Positions 9,301 to 17,946 of a stretch of DNA of 64,000 nucleotides are shown piece after piece. The DNA comes from Pedosphaera sp. (GTDB lineage: Bacteria; Verrucomicrobiota; Verrucomicrobiia; Limisphaerales; UBA9464), in NCBI GenBank assembly GCA_009695205.1, contig SIBK01000001.1:62001-126000 (forward strand). Reading direction: 5' to 3'. Position 1 is the first letter of the stretch. The number at the start of each line of letters is the position of its first letter. The translations under genes were made by a program, and so were the position numbers. The notes under the pieces were generated by a model, which did not search any database, was not told the origin of the DNA, and saw only the letters and a program-made list of their open reading frames with translations.

Positions 9301-9510
9301 CTGCGTCCGGTGTTAATGACAGCCGCTGTCGCCAGCTTCGGTTTTGTGCCGATGGCGATTGCGACGGGCGCGGGTGCGGAAGTTCAACGTCCATTGGCGA
9401 CCGTGGTCATCGGTGGTATTCTGAGTTCCACATTCCTGACATTGGTGTTACTGCCGGTGCTTTATGCTTGGGCGGAGGGAAGAGCCAAGTCGCCGCGCGG
9501 CACCCCGTAG
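6364..9510 (+). CDS. czcA: CzcA-type heavy-metal efflux RND transporter
   Basis: This is an inner membrane proton/metal antiporter of the HME-RND family, 1048 residues, the normal length. ATG 6364 overlaps the czcC stop, and the N-terminus MISRILEFSLQQRAVVLLGA is canonical. Transmembrane helix 4 carries the family motif DFGLIIDGAVVIVEN, with the acidic residues used in proton transfer. The two large periplasmic loops and the second membrane half (FVLIFLAFGSLRQALLVYSG; MTAAVASFGFVPMA) are complete. It exports Zn, Co, Cd or Cu/Ag; the exact ion is not predictable here. It needs a membrane fusion protein, and none lies in the next 115 bases before glyS, so an adaptor must come from elsewhere. 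Confidence 0.92.
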   Translation: MISRILEFSLQQRAVVLLGAVALLGGGLWSAFHLPMDAVPDITGVQVQVNTEVPALAAEESETLVTQPIELELAGLPGVEELRSITKFGLSQVTLRFKDGTDVFRARQLVTERLSGALEQLPPGTLPKLAPISTGLGEIFYYSVRYREDTTNKPATELEQLIELSELQTYFIKPMLRTVPGIAEINESGGYRKQFVIQPRPDVLAAAGMTFSDLADLVGQNVENAGGGIISRGGEQLTIRAVGRVQTVEDIAGLPLKFGAGIKPLFVSDVADVKIGTEFRTGAATLNGREAVIGTTMMLTGENSRAVAGRVKARLAEIQEKLPEGVEIQTQYDRSELIGRTTGTVENNLFEGAALVVVVLLLLLGNWRAALIVSCAIPLAFLFALTGMARFGISGNLMSLGAIDFGLIIDGAVVIVENIVRQLGQRQHQLGRALTAEERAHAVLMASKQIGSPMFFGVVIIIVVYVPILALTGIEGKMFHPMALTVMLALGGALVLALTLMPALCSLILRGQIHEGDNRLVGFTKRLYQPLLHAALNLRWLVVLTAVLLFAGSLWLFTRLGAEFVPTLDEGSITAMLYKPVGMSLEESLRTDIEVENKLLEDFPELTRVFSRIGTSDIATDPMPVNESDVYIFYKPLKEWPGTPGRPASKAELRVQIETSLKQINTNYNLLFAQPIEMRFNEMLEGTKAELAVKIFGSDYDVLEPLAEQIKGILEKMPGTAQVEYETEGRTPQLQIKVKRDVLRRYNLQSGEVNKVVTAALAGRVVGTVVEGNHRHDIVVRMAETLRADDEQIKRLPVRVGESGILALGNVVEFTKVKAVEPIQRDDGQRRAALMVNLQTRDIEGYVRTAERSIQEQVRLPEGYLVEFGGQFKNLQDARARLAVVVPAALVLIFVLIFLAFGSLRQALLVYSGIPLAVTGGVAALWLRGMPFSITAAVGFIALTGVAVLNGMVLVSYFNQLREEGKALLDSVIEGSLTRLRPVLMTAAVASFGFVPMAIATGAGAEVQRPLATVVIGGILSSTFLTLVLLPVLYAWAEGRAKSPRGTP

Positions 9511-9693
9511 TCGCCGACGAAGAGTCCGCGCCAACCTCGTTCCACCAACGGTTCATGGGAGAGATCCTGAAACAGATGGAGGCCCAGTTGAGCGCAGGCG
9601 GGCGTCGGGTCAGAATACGAATGGTTGCGTTGCGCTTGCAGTTGTGTCGCAGTCGTTGACATGTGCCGGGTTACGCCGGAACATGCCCGCTTT

Positions 9694-11493
9694 ATGGCCG
9701 ACCCGAAAGTGAATGAATCGATGGAAAAACTGGTTTCCCTCTGCAAACGACGAGGGTTTATCTTCCAGTCTTCCGAGATTTACGGAGGCATCAACGGATT
9801 CTGGGACTACGGCCCGCTGGGCGCGGAGTTGAAACGGAACGTCAAGGATCTTTGGTGGCGGACGATGGTGCATCATCGCGATGACGTTGTCGGGTTGGAG
9901 GCCACGATTATCATGCATCCCGCCATTTGGAAGGCGTCGGGTCACGTGGACACATTTGCGGACATGATGCGGGAATGTCCTCTGACCAAGAAGCGGGTGC
10001 GGGCGGATCAGGTGGATCCGTTGTCGGGGACGATCTTGCGTTACACGGGCGCCGAGCTGCCCGGGGAAGGCGGTCGGATCGAAACGCCAGTGACGGTTCT
10101 CATGATCAAGGGGGATTACGTGGAGACCGTCCGAAACCGAGCGCGACAGCTCTATGTGGCGGCAGGGAACGACAAGTCGGCGGACCCCGCGCAGGTTAAG
10201 TTGTTGGGGGAAACGACGATTCTAGTTGAAAATTCGACGGATTTCCATCCAGACAGTCGAGTTGAATTGACCGAGCCACGGCCCTTTAATCTGATGTTGC
10301 AGACGTATGTCGGGCCGATTCAGAGCGAGGAGAATATTGCGTATCTCCGTCCGGAAACGGCCCAGGCCATATTCGCCCAGTTTAAGAATGTGACGGAGAC
10401 ATCACGGCAGAAAGTGCCCTTTGGTGTGGCACAGACGGGGAAGGCATTTCGGAACGAAGTGACGCCACGGAACTACATCTTTCGCTCGCGTGAATTCGAA
10501 CAGATGGAGCTCGAGTTTTTTATCAGGCCGGATGAGGCCGTGGAGGCCCTTGCGGGGTCCGTGGCGCGGGCGTCTGACGGAGGGTGGCAAGGGGAGCCGC
10601 AGTCCAACTGGGGGTGGGAGGTATGGCACAAATACTGGGTTGAGCAACGCATCCGGTTTTACGAGGGGATTGGCCTGCCGCGCTTGGTGTTTGAAGAATA
10701 CTGGCAGAAGCCCGAGGAGCTGGCGCATTATGCCCGAGCCTGTGTGGATATTCTCTATAAGTTTCCGTTTGGCACTCAGGAGTTGGAAGGAATTGCAGCG
10801 CGCGGTGATTTCGATCTGACCCAGCACGAGAAGCATTCCGGCAAGGCAATGGGTGTGTTCGATGAAGAATTGCGCGGAGCTTGGGCCCGGCTCGATGCAG
10901 GGGTTAAGAGCCGCATGCATGCCGGGTTTGTCGCGGCCAAGACGGAGGCGTTCTGCAAACGGGGCACTCCGGAAACCGACGCTCAGCAACAGGCAGAGAC
11001 GGAGGCGAAGACCTATTTTGAAAAGCTCGCAAAAGGGCAATTTGTGCCGCATGTAATCGAGCCTTCGGCAGGCGTCGATCGCCTGATTCTTGCCTTGCTC
11101 TGTCATGCCTACACGGAGGTGAGTGAAACGGACGACAAGGGGAAGGTCGAGACTCGTGTACTGCTGCGGTTCCATCCGAAGATTGCCCCGGTTAAAGTCG
11201 GGGTGATGCCCTTGTTGAAGAATAAGCCTAACCTAGTCAAGAAAGCGCTGGAGGTGCGTGATCTGTTGCGGCCACATATGACGGTTTTCTATGACGATTC
11301 GGGATCGATCGGTCGTCGGTATGCACGACAGGACGAGGCGGGTACGCCCTTCTGTTTGACGATTGATTTCGACACACTCGGTGAGAAGCCGGAGATGCTG
11401 GATACGGTAACCCTGCGGCATCGTGATGACGGACGGCAGGAGCGGATTCCGATCAGCGGTCTTGCGGAACGACTACTGCAATGGGTGCGGTAG
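9694..11493 (+). CDS. glyS: Glycyl-tRNA synthetase, homodimeric type
   Basis: It charges tRNA-Gly with glycine. This is the alpha2 class II enzyme rather than the alpha2beta2 type. ATG 9694 gives MADPKVNESMEKLVSLCKRR, which matches family starts; ATG 9661 is a less likely alternative. Class II motifs are visible: GFWDYGPLGAELKRN near residue 30, motif 2 around FRNEVTPRNYIFRSREFEQME, and motif 3 around PHVIEPSAGVDRL. The C-terminal anticodon-binding domain begins near residue 490 (IAPVKVGVMPLLKNK). About 599 residues; intact. It stands alone, with no operon partner visible. Confidence 0.95.
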   Translation: MADPKVNESMEKLVSLCKRRGFIFQSSEIYGGINGFWDYGPLGAELKRNVKDLWWRTMVHHRDDVVGLEATIIMHPAIWKASGHVDTFADMMRECPLTKKRVRADQVDPLSGTILRYTGAELPGEGGRIETPVTVLMIKGDYVETVRNRARQLYVAAGNDKSADPAQVKLLGETTILVENSTDFHPDSRVELTEPRPFNLMLQTYVGPIQSEENIAYLRPETAQAIFAQFKNVTETSRQKVPFGVAQTGKAFRNEVTPRNYIFRSREFEQMELEFFIRPDEAVEALAGSVARASDGGWQGEPQSNWGWEVWHKYWVEQRIRFYEGIGLPRLVFEEYWQKPEELAHYARACVDILYKFPFGTQELEGIAARGDFDLTQHEKHSGKAMGVFDEELRGAWARLDAGVKSRMHAGFVAAKTEAFCKRGTPETDAQQQAETEAKTYFEKLAKGQFVPHVIEPSAGVDRLILALLCHAYTEVSETDDKGKVETRVLLRFHPKIAPVKVGVMPLLKNKPNLVKKALEVRDLLRPHMTVFYDDSGSIGRRYARQDEAGTPFCLTIDFDTLGEKPEMLDTVTLRHRDDGRQERIPISGLAERLLQWVR

Positions 11494-11550
11494 ACCCGAT
11501 GACCCCATTTCACTCCCGAATTCCGTCCTACTAGATCGCGATCATCCTGC

Positions 11551-12048
11551 ATGTCAGCCAAGACTCATGCCCCTACATTGTGGGGGATAATCATATTCAA
11601 ACTGTTCAAGGGTCTGGTGTTCCTTTCCATCGCTTTGGGAATCTACAGCCTTATTGACAACAATATTCCCAAGGATTTTCGCGCGCTTTTGGAGTTTCTG
11701 CACCTCGATCCTGAGAAGAAATTCTGGATCGATATCGCCCGCCTGCTCGAGGCAGTAACTCCGAAACGCCTCCTCTGGATCGGTTCGGGCACCGTTCTAT
11801 ACGCATCCATTTCACTTGTGCAGTCGTTCGGGTTGATGTTTCGCCGGAAGTGGGCGAGCTGGCTTGCGATTTCAGAGGGCGCATTCTTTATTCCGATCGA
11901 AATCTTTGAACTGGGACACCATTATTCCGTTGGCCTTGCGGTAGTCCTATTCTTGAACATCGTGATCGTTTTCTACTTGTTTCGTAACCGGGAACGGTTG
12001 TTCGATCATAGCGGGGCGAAGCCGGCTTCGAAGCGGCCTACGGGCTAA
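11551..12048 (+). CDS. DUF2127 family membrane protein
   Basis: A 165-residue protein with four predicted membrane segments: LWGIIIFKLFKGLVFLSIAL, LLWIGSGTVLYASISLVQSF, a segment around WASWLAISEGAFFIPIEIFE, and VGLAVVLFLNIVIVFYLF. The pattern of helices and the central ARLLEAVTPKRL-like stretch match DUF2127. No reaction is known for this family. The ATG at 11551 follows glyS by about 57 bases on the same strand, so cotranscription is possible. The C-terminal tail is short and basic. Confidence 0.75.
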   Translation: MSAKTHAPTLWGIIIFKLFKGLVFLSIALGIYSLIDNNIPKDFRALLEFLHLDPEKKFWIDIARLLEAVTPKRLLWIGSGTVLYASISLVQSFGLMFRRKWASWLAISEGAFFIPIEIFELGHHYSVGLAVVLFLNIVIVFYLFRNRERLFDHSGAKPASKRPTG

Positions 12049-12145
12049 CCTGGAGAGGCTGTTTGAAATCTCCGGACGGACGGCAGCGGGACAATTCAGC
12101 TGAATTCAGCGCCGCCCCGCGACAGCCGGCAGTGGTGGAGAGACT

Positions 12146-12871
12146 CTATTCTCCAGCAAGATGTTCCTGCTGTATAATTAATTCACTGGCGATGATCGGA
12201 TCCACACTCCAACGGCGGGCCAGCGGGACCACTCGTTCGGAGTTGGTCTGTTCGGGCGACATCTCCCCATAGGCTGGGGATACGGCTTCTTCGCCGTAGC
12301 TGCGAATCCGTAATCCGAGTAATCTCTCATCAAGGGTCACTCGGCCTTCGTTCCACTCCGTTGTGCCTGCCCACGCGTAGGCCCTCACCACCAGACCGTC
12401 TCGTAGGCGAATCCACGAATGGTAGTTCAATACCCGGTCCGCGCTGAACAGTTGAACTTCGCCGATCTCCCGGCTGAGGCGGGTCAGAAAATGAAAACAA
12501 AAATCAACGTCCTGAGCGGGATCCGGCAGGGCACCCCCAATCACCAGGGACCATCCATCGACGGGTGGCGAAAGGAAAAGCGATCGCTCACGGAAGCGCG
12601 AGAGCGCCTCGGACCAGAGACGGACGGCAGCTGGATCCAGCCGGAGCAATTCTCGAAGCAACGCAGTGTTCGTGCTGCGGATGGCGAGCCACCGAGGAGG
12701 CGGCTGACCGCCGAGAACACCCCGGTGTAACGTCAGGGCCGCAAGTTGATCGAAGCCGCGGTTCAGCCGTCGCAATTGCCGGACATGGCGGCGGTACAGG
12801 GCGACAAACACGGCACCCAAACCGACTACCAAGCCGAATGCACTGAGAAACGCTAAAAGAAACAGTTCCAC
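12146..12871 (-). CDS. Membrane-anchored protein of unknown function
   Basis: It has 241 residues. One N-terminal transmembrane helix (LLAFLSAFGLVVGLGAVFVA) is followed by a basic stretch (RRHVRQLRRLNRG), which suggests the body lies in the cytoplasm. The soluble part is rich in Leu and Arg, with WSLVIGGALPDPAQDVDFCF and SWIRLRDGLVVRAYAWAG. I recognise no named family and no catalytic motif. Codon usage resembles the neighbours, and the frame is clean over 726 bases on the minus strand, so it is very probably a real gene. It lies convergent to the DUF2127 gene. Confidence 0.65.
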   Translation of the reverse strand: MELFLLAFLSAFGLVVGLGAVFVALYRRHVRQLRRLNRGFDQLAALTLHRGVLGGQPPPRWLAIRSTNTALLRELLRLDPAAVRLWSEALSRFRERSLFLSPPVDGWSLVIGGALPDPAQDVDFCFHFLTRLSREIGEVQLFSADRVLNYHSWIRLRDGLVVRAYAWAGTTEWNEGRVTLDERLLGLRIRSYGEEAVSPAYGEMSPEQTNSERVVPLARRWSVDPIIASELIIQQEHLAGE

Positions 12872-13077
12872 AATTCTCGGGTCCCATGTTCACGTTCGGA
12901 ATGCCTCCGAATTTCGGGTGGAGCTGCAATCGATGCAACTTTCGTTCCCACTGGCACCGATAACGTCAGAACACAATGCCCCCAGTTAGCATGGGTTGAT
13001 GTCGGCTGGCAAATCGGAAGTTTCGGGCAGCCTCGCAGCGGGTGCCGCCCGGTACCCGGGTCTCGTCACTCCAGGGT

Positions 13078-16000
13078 TCATGGAATGATCCGGACGCGGT
13101 AGAATTGAATGACGTCGGCCGATTGTGGGGGAAATTGAACTGTGGTGGTGGTAGCGGTCACCTGGGCCGCAATTGTCCATCCGGTTGGTTCCAAGTTTCC
13201 ACGGGATTCAAGCAGATAAATATGTCCCACGACTGCCGGGGATGCTTCGACTACGAGCAATCGGGTGAGTTGGGCGAGGGTTGCTTGGAGGATCGGAGAC
13301 GGCGCGGGTGCCGGCGTGGTGGAGGTATTCAGCGCACCGGGAGTTGGCGCAAGTTCCGAATTCACGAAAGGTCCCGTGCCATCCGGAACCCGGGCAAGCG
13401 AGTGATCGGTGGTCTGGGAGTTCCAAGCGACCGCATCGATCACTGAACCGGAACCGTCGGAAAAATAGACAGCGCCAAATTCAGATTCGAATTGAAGTCG
13501 ACTGCCATCCGCCTGCTTGAGCATCGCCTGGACACTACGTCCCGAGATGGCGGTCAATGGCGGTAGGGGAAATTGTCGGAGGACGAGTGGGGCGGCGGAC
13601 AGAGAGAAATTGTTGAGCAGCACTGGCAGATCGTTTTGATTGAAGAGTTCGACGAATTCACCAACCGGGGCACCATCCTTCTTGGTGTACAGTTCGTTGA
13701 TGACGATCCGCCTTGGATTTCCAAGAGCCATTCGGTTGTTGGCTGCACCGAAGGTCGGTTGGCCCAATCCCCAGGATCCGTTGTCCTGGCGCACCAGAGA
13801 AACTCCGGGAATTTGAGGTCCAAACACAATGCGATCCAGCACCGCTCCGCCCCGTGGAGTGCTGTCATATAGCAGGACCGACTCGCCGTCGACATCCAGC
13901 CCGAAACCCGTGTGGAATCCCAGCGGGGTCGCCAGCTTGTCGCAGAACACCGTGAGATAGCCGCCGGCGGGCAGCACCGTTCCGGCTGGGAAGACAAACT
14001 TGCGGGGCTTGGCGGGATCGTCGGTGAGACTGGTGCCCTCCAATGCGAACGGCAGGTTTCCGGGATTATAAAGTTCGATGAGATCCGGGCGGGTGACACC
14101 GAAAGGTGCGTCGTTCGTGTTGGATGCGAGAATTTCGTTGATCCGAACGTCGCCGAAATCGGCGGCAATTTGCCAGGTGGAGACGGTTCCCGGCTCGGCT
14201 TGCCAATCGCCCGCGGAGTTCTGTCCGAAGACCTGAAGGGAATGACTCCCGGTGGACAGCCCCGTGAGCAAAAGCGGCTCGTCCATGAGTCGGTCGGCGC
14301 TGAGAACTCCGCCGTCAATACGGAACCGGTATCGGCTTAGGCCGGGGCCGTACACACGACCGAGAATCGAGTGACGGGTGGTGGGGGCCTCAGGAATGCC
14401 TGTGACGATCGCGCCTGCGGGAACAAATGCTCCGAGATCAATCCCGCCGGGAGCCAGTCCGGCGGCAGAAGAACCAGTCTGTAGGTGGTAATCTTCGGGA
14501 GGAGAAATAAAGGCGGGATCTGCTGAAAAATCACCCACACCCGGCCACACAACCGTCTGGTCAAACAGAGAATTTTCGACCTTCAATTGAATCGTACCGT
14601 TCTCCAAGAGACGGGGGTCGAGATGCGCGATCACCGCGTTGTACTGAGACCATATATTATTCTGAAGAATGGCGCCGGCGGGCGGTGCTTCCCCTGGGCG
14701 GAGCGGTTCGGATACGGCCAGGGAGCCGTGTCTTCCGTGGACAAACGTATTATTGATTGCGGTGACGAATGAGCCCTCCTTGGCGATGAAATCGTAGTCA
14801 TTGTCCACGAAGAGATTTCGTACGGCAACCCAGTGGCCATTTCGCGTGACGCCCCCGTAGGAGTGGTTCCCTCCGGAAATTGCGCCCGCTTCGCTGCCGT
14901 CGGAATTGGCTTTGTTGCAGTTCATGAAGAGGTTCCCCTCGATATGGGCATCCGTGCCGTCGAGATCTAGGATGTCATCACTGCCACCGAGGAAAACGTT
15001 GTCGATGAAGCGGGGAATAGGGCCTGGCCGGATGCCGCCGCTGAAGTCGATGATGTCAGCATAGCCCACCGTGCTTCCAAAGGTGTTGCCTTCAAAAAGC
15101 ACCTGCCCTCCCGGCGGCCATGTCACATTTTCGCCGCGAACCGGTTCGATATACGCGACGGCCGGGAACGTGCAGTGGCGGACCACGATCGAGCTGTCCG
15201 TAATCCAAATGATCTGTGTTCCAATTTCAGTAATTTTCTCAAAGTTTACGTCTTCCAGTAGGAGAAACGAATTTGTGATCCCTATCACTCCGGTGCGGTT
15301 TTCTCCGAAATCCGCGTATCGAATTCGAGTTTCAGTCGTGGTGTGATTCAGTTTAATGCCGGCCCAGTTGCCTGTCCCCAGGCGGTCAAAACGGATCCGG
15401 TTGGAGGCGGTTCCCTCCGCAATCAGCTGTCCCTTGACCTCCAGACCCGCTTTATTGTTGAACGAGACGCTCGTGCCGGGGGCAATTGTCAATACTCCAC
15501 CAACCGGGATTACGGTCGGCCCTGTCACCTGTATAGCGCCGTCGGATGGCTGCCAATGAGTGCTGCCACCGAGCGTGCCTTCAACCGGTCGGATGGCAGT
15601 CGAAGCGCGGGCCATGCGCGCGGATCCTCGAGAGACGACTTGTCCACCCACATCGAGCGCCTCGATTGCGAGCGTATTGATTCCGGGAAGGAGGGGGACG
15701 GTTGCCTCCCATTTTCCTTCGAATCCATTCCAATCGGCTGGAATGCCGTTGACCCGAATGGCGCGCGCAAACTGGGGATTTGCGAGACCTTCGACCGTGA
15801 CGGTATCCGCCGTGGTGGAACCGGTGCTCCCACCGGTGAGCGACGGAGTGGTGACACTGACCTTCTGAAGCAATGCCAGTTGCGCCGTCACGAAATCAAA
15901 GCGCTTTTGGGCAGAAACCTTCATCCGGTTGACCACCTCGGCCGGGACATGAGGACGAAGGAGTTGATCCAGCACGGCGGCCACGCGGTCCGGGCGAAAT

Positions 16001-17913
16001 ACCGACGACATCAGGCGATGCAATTCGAGGTGGTACTGTTCTCCGATGCCAGGGGATCGCAGGAGTTTTCCAGGAGTCCCCTGTTTATTCAATCGGTTGT
16101 AAGCGGCTCGGTATAGAGAACTGCCAGTGCCATCGATATCGGTTCCAAGAACTGAATCGAGATCATATGGAATCAACTGGAAGCGGGGATTATTGGGGCC
16201 GTGATAGACGTAGAATTCACCGGCCTCGCCCGAGCCCAGTGATGTTTCCGTGTCCCCGAGCAGTGTGTTGACCGCAAAATAGCGCATCCACCCGGGGATG
16301 TCGGTGATTTTGCCGACTTCGGAGGTGTAATTCGTCGCGGGAGTAAAGTTTAGCACCCGAAGCAGTTCAAACAGATCCGACCAGTCATTTTCAGTCGTAT
16401 TGCTCGCCTTGGTCACCCATCCGATCGTGAGGAATTCGTTCACATTGGTGCCCAACCATTCCAGCCCCATCCCACCGCAGTCGTATAGATTACCTCCTGG
16501 ATTGTCTGGGAACTCCGCCCGAGTATAGTCGGAGTCCAGGACCTCGTTGTGGGCCAGGAGGCCCGCAACCGGGCTTTCATTTCCAGTAGGAGCCACATTG
16601 TTTTCGCGCACCTCCACGAGCCGGGAACGCGCAGCCGCCAATCCCGCCAAGCGTGCAAGAGCCGACCCGGCAACCTGCGAGTGCGGGCGGACGCCGTTGA
16701 GGTTGATTTCGATAACACCCGCCCAGGAATGATCGTCTGGAAACAGAACTCGCCGTGACTTCGGCGCGAAAAGTCGTGAGGTCGACCCGCGAAGTCTCAG
16801 TCCGGTTGTATAGCGAATATGGTATGAATTATCCTCGTAGGAGACAAACGTGGTGTTCATTTTTGCATTGCTGCTCGCAGACCATATTTGTCCATCGATC
16901 TGAGCCAGATCAGCCCGCTCGGCCGCCATCATTATAAGGCGGAATCGCGGTAGAATTCCAACGGTAGAATCATCCACTTGGTAGAGCGCATTGGCCAGTT
17001 GAGCGTTGGCGGGTTGCGTTGGCGCCGGCCACGAGCGCGCGCGGCCGCCGATGTCGACCGCTCGGATGTAGAATTCCACGATGGCTCCGTTGGTTTGAGG
17101 AGGAAGAACGGCCCGATATATTCCCCCGGAGAGTGAGCCATCGCCCGTCGCGGGGTCGATATCCATTGGCAGTGTCGTAAAGGTCGGGGCTCCGTCCAGT
17201 CGGTACGCGACCGATACGACCGATCCCGCGATCTCATCTGCGACGCGTGCGGTGATCGTGACCGGGTTAGAGGAGCTGGGAACCGGTGGCTGATGCTGAA
17301 CGTTACTGATATAAGGGGCGACTTCTGTGGCGGACACCCCATTGACGGAGCCGGGGGTGCCTCCGGCCGTGCTGCTGGTTCTCCAGTTCTGGCCGGAATT
17401 GCCATCCCGCCTGGGACTAATTCGTTCAAGGGTGTAACCGCCACCGTCGTGCAGCGCAAACCATTCCCATCCCTGAAATTCGTGGTCCAATGGCCCACGA
17501 CGTCGTTCAGCCCAGTCGCCCTGCGTGTGAAATTCAAGAGAATCCGAGACGGCCCCCTTGGAATCGACCAGAGTAAGCGTTTCACCGTGCTGCCCTAGCG
17601 ACCCAATCCAGTCACCCACCACGTTTCCGACAGTGGGATGAAGTTTGGAGAAGATAGATTTGTTGGCAGCGACGAGGAGGAATTGTCCAGGTGCGACGAA
17701 TACATTCGGGAAATCGTAGGTCACTCCTCGACTTATTTTCCATCCCGCTAAATTCACGGTTTTTGTTCCCGTGTTATGAAGTTCGAGGAATTGCTCCCCA
17801 CGTATCCCGGACGGAGAGTGATAATAAATTTCGCTGATCACGACATCACCCGCCAGGGTCGAGGCGGCGGTGGCAACGGTGGCGGCAAGAGCCAGCCAGA
17901 GAAAAAGGTGCAT
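13078..17913 (-). CDS. Giant secreted lamin-tail / CotH-like / beta-helix protein
   Basis: 1611 residues with an N-terminal signal peptide (LFLWLALAATVATAASTLAG). A first lamin-tail domain lies at about 23-190 (VVISEIYYHSPSGIRGEQFL, LELHNTG). A CotH-kinase-like domain spans about 320-680 and ends in FQLIPYDLDSVLGTD, the acidic motif where metal binds in this family. A right-handed beta-helix runs from about 800 to 1080 (DADILDLDGT-like repeats, NNTFVHGRHG). Two more lamin-tail domains follow near 1245 and 1400 (VRINEILASNTND, IVINELYTKKDGAPVGEF). The C-terminus YRVRIIP resembles the end of the next protein upstream, YQMRLLP. A surface or secreted role is likely; the substrate is unknown. It lies 33 bases behind the related gene at 17947-22404. 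Confidence 0.85.
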   Translation of the reverse strand: MHLFLWLALAATVATAASTLAGDVVISEIYYHSPSGIRGEQFLELHNTGTKTVNLAGWKISRGVTYDFPNVFVAPGQFLLVAANKSIFSKLHPTVGNVVGDWIGSLGQHGETLTLVDSKGAVSDSLEFHTQGDWAERRRGPLDHEFQGWEWFALHDGGGYTLERISPRRDGNSGQNWRTSSTAGGTPGSVNGVSATEVAPYISNVQHQPPVPSSSNPVTITARVADEIAGSVVSVAYRLDGAPTFTTLPMDIDPATGDGSLSGGIYRAVLPPQTNGAIVEFYIRAVDIGGRARSWPAPTQPANAQLANALYQVDDSTVGILPRFRLIMMAAERADLAQIDGQIWSASSNAKMNTTFVSYEDNSYHIRYTTGLRLRGSTSRLFAPKSRRVLFPDDHSWAGVIEINLNGVRPHSQVAGSALARLAGLAAARSRLVEVRENNVAPTGNESPVAGLLAHNEVLDSDYTRAEFPDNPGGNLYDCGGMGLEWLGTNVNEFLTIGWVTKASNTTENDWSDLFELLRVLNFTPATNYTSEVGKITDIPGWMRYFAVNTLLGDTETSLGSGEAGEFYVYHGPNNPRFQLIPYDLDSVLGTDIDGTGSSLYRAAYNRLNKQGTPGKLLRSPGIGEQYHLELHRLMSSVFRPDRVAAVLDQLLRPHVPAEVVNRMKVSAQKRFDFVTAQLALLQKVSVTTPSLTGGSTGSTTADTVTVEGLANPQFARAIRVNGIPADWNGFEGKWEATVPLLPGINTLAIEALDVGGQVVSRGSARMARASTAIRPVEGTLGGSTHWQPSDGAIQVTGPTVIPVGGVLTIAPGTSVSFNNKAGLEVKGQLIAEGTASNRIRFDRLGTGNWAGIKLNHTTTETRIRYADFGENRTGVIGITNSFLLLEDVNFEKITEIGTQIIWITDSSIVVRHCTFPAVAYIEPVRGENVTWPPGGQVLFEGNTFGSTVGYADIIDFSGGIRPGPIPRFIDNVFLGGSDDILDLDGTDAHIEGNLFMNCNKANSDGSEAGAISGGNHSYGGVTRNGHWVAVRNLFVDNDYDFIAKEGSFVTAINNTFVHGRHGSLAVSEPLRPGEAPPAGAILQNNIWSQYNAVIAHLDPRLLENGTIQLKVENSLFDQTVVWPGVGDFSADPAFISPPEDYHLQTGSSAAGLAPGGIDLGAFVPAGAIVTGIPEAPTTRHSILGRVYGPGLSRYRFRIDGGVLSADRLMDEPLLLTGLSTGSHSLQVFGQNSAGDWQAEPGTVSTWQIAADFGDVRINEILASNTNDAPFGVTRPDLIELYNPGNLPFALEGTSLTDDPAKPRKFVFPAGTVLPAGGYLTVFCDKLATPLGFHTGFGLDVDGESVLLYDSTPRGGAVLDRIVFGPQIPGVSLVRQDNGSWGLGQPTFGAANNRMALGNPRRIVINELYTKKDGAPVGEFVELFNQNDLPVLLNNFSLSAAPLVLRQFPLPPLTAISGRSVQAMLKQADGSRLQFESEFGAVYFSDGSGSVIDAVAWNSQTTDHSLARVPDGTGPFVNSELAPTPGALNTSTTPAPAPSPILQATLAQLTRLLVVEASPAVVGHIYLLESRGNLEPTGWTIAAQVTATTTTVQFPPQSADVIQFYRVRIIP

Positions 17914-17946
17914 AGCGGGAGTTGAGGGCGGCGGTGGGCTTTGACG

